A DNA stretch of 64,000 nt, from positions 62,001 to 126,000 of the forward strand of contig CAZAJF010000005.1 in NCBI GenBank assembly GCA_964485395.1, given 5' to 3'. The position numbers were made by a program, and so were the translations under genes. The notes below the pieces were generated by a model, which was not told the origin of the DNA, searched no databases, and worked only from the letters and a program-made list of their open reading frames with translations. The stretch's first letter is position 1. Each line of letters begins with the position of its first letter. The DNA comes from JANNSO01 sp964485395 (lineage in GTDB: Bacteria; Spirochaetota; Spirochaetia; Treponematales; UBA12059). Shown piece after piece: positions 63,852 through 64,000 of the stretch.

Positions 63852-64000
63852 TCAATTCCGTACTTCCCATTACCCATTTGATCATTGTTTCATCCCTGCC
63901 CGTTTCTTTGAAATTCAGTTGCGCGAGCAAGGCTTGCGAAGCAACGTTGGTAACCAGGCATTCGGCGATTATATTCTCTACCGAAGATTCGCATGACGCG
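63852..64000 (-). CDS. 3' end of a GNAT-family acetyltransferase gene
   Basis: The last 49 codons of a minus-strand gene that continues beyond the window. The end IIAECLVTNVASQALLAQL and NFKETGRDETMIKWVM have the typical final strands of GNAT N-acetyltransferases, which use the pattern N-x-A-S-x-x-L-x-x-x-L-x-F-x-x-x-G. Substrate unknown. It would be transcribed toward the kinase genes and ends 38 bases before the start of the membrane kinase. Confidence 0.7.

Overview
The window looks like a chromosomal segment of a free-living or gut spirochaete (Spirochaetales, Treponema/Spirochaeta-like). This is an inference from gene content: flagellar switch proteins, many lipoproteins with relaxed lipoboxes, a BspA-type leucine-rich repeat relic, RND and TolC-type outer-membrane machinery (so two membranes), and an unusual density of PAS/HisKA_2 kinases and class III cyclases. 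No rRNA or tRNA gene, CRISPR array or insertion sequence is visible. GC content looks to be in the low-to-mid 50s by eye. Genes are densely packed, with many ATGA stop/start overlaps.

Layout. 1-7535: a minus-strand glycoside operon (TetR, GPH sugar symporter, GH2, GH5, then a gene leaving the window), with a perfect operator palindrome over its promoter, plus a second TetR gene. 7554-11330: a divergent three-gene operon (class II aldolase, class III aminotransferase, FGGY kinase) under twin TetR operators. 11393-16264: a lipoprotein, an internally deleted relic of an ABC exporter, and a TetR / FAD oxidoreductase / DMT transporter / RNA cyclic phosphodiesterase run. 16438-20787: a giant 2-hydroxyacyl-CoA dehydratase-activase-type protein. 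20943-22535: a lipoprotein with the core of cholesterol-dependent cytolysins.

22888-28723: a REC-PAS-HisKA_2 kinase, an AraC regulator, and the most unusual locus, a compact flagellar-switch operon of two single-domain SpoA/FliN proteins and one 614-residue protein that joins FliM to the middle and C-terminal domains of FliG. It lacks the FliM CheY-binding peptide and the FliG N-terminal domain, and it ends at a strong terminator.

28824-41179: a membrane adenylate cyclase, an MgtC-like protein, a frameshifted BspA relic, an RND tripartite efflux operon, two flavoproteins, an HxlR regulator and two class C beta-lactamase-fold serine hydrolases. 41377-51940: a membrane LuxR regulator, a cluster of exported proteins (FG-GAP, small lipoprotein, kelch, MBL-fold), a Crp-like regulator and a MarR-controlled heterodimeric ABC exporter. 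52079-64000: a hybrid kinase, a DMT transporter, a YdeI-like protein, a CHASE2 cyclase / SH3 / M48 protease / outer-membrane barrel operon, two overlapping kinase genes and the end of a GNAT gene.

How it fits together: the left part is sugar scavenging under local repressors. The middle and right parts are dominated by signalling (five histidine kinase or REC proteins, two cyclases, a Crp-like protein) and by cell-envelope functions (efflux, lipoproteins, protease and porin). Links between cyclases, Crp and neighbouring operons are inference only.
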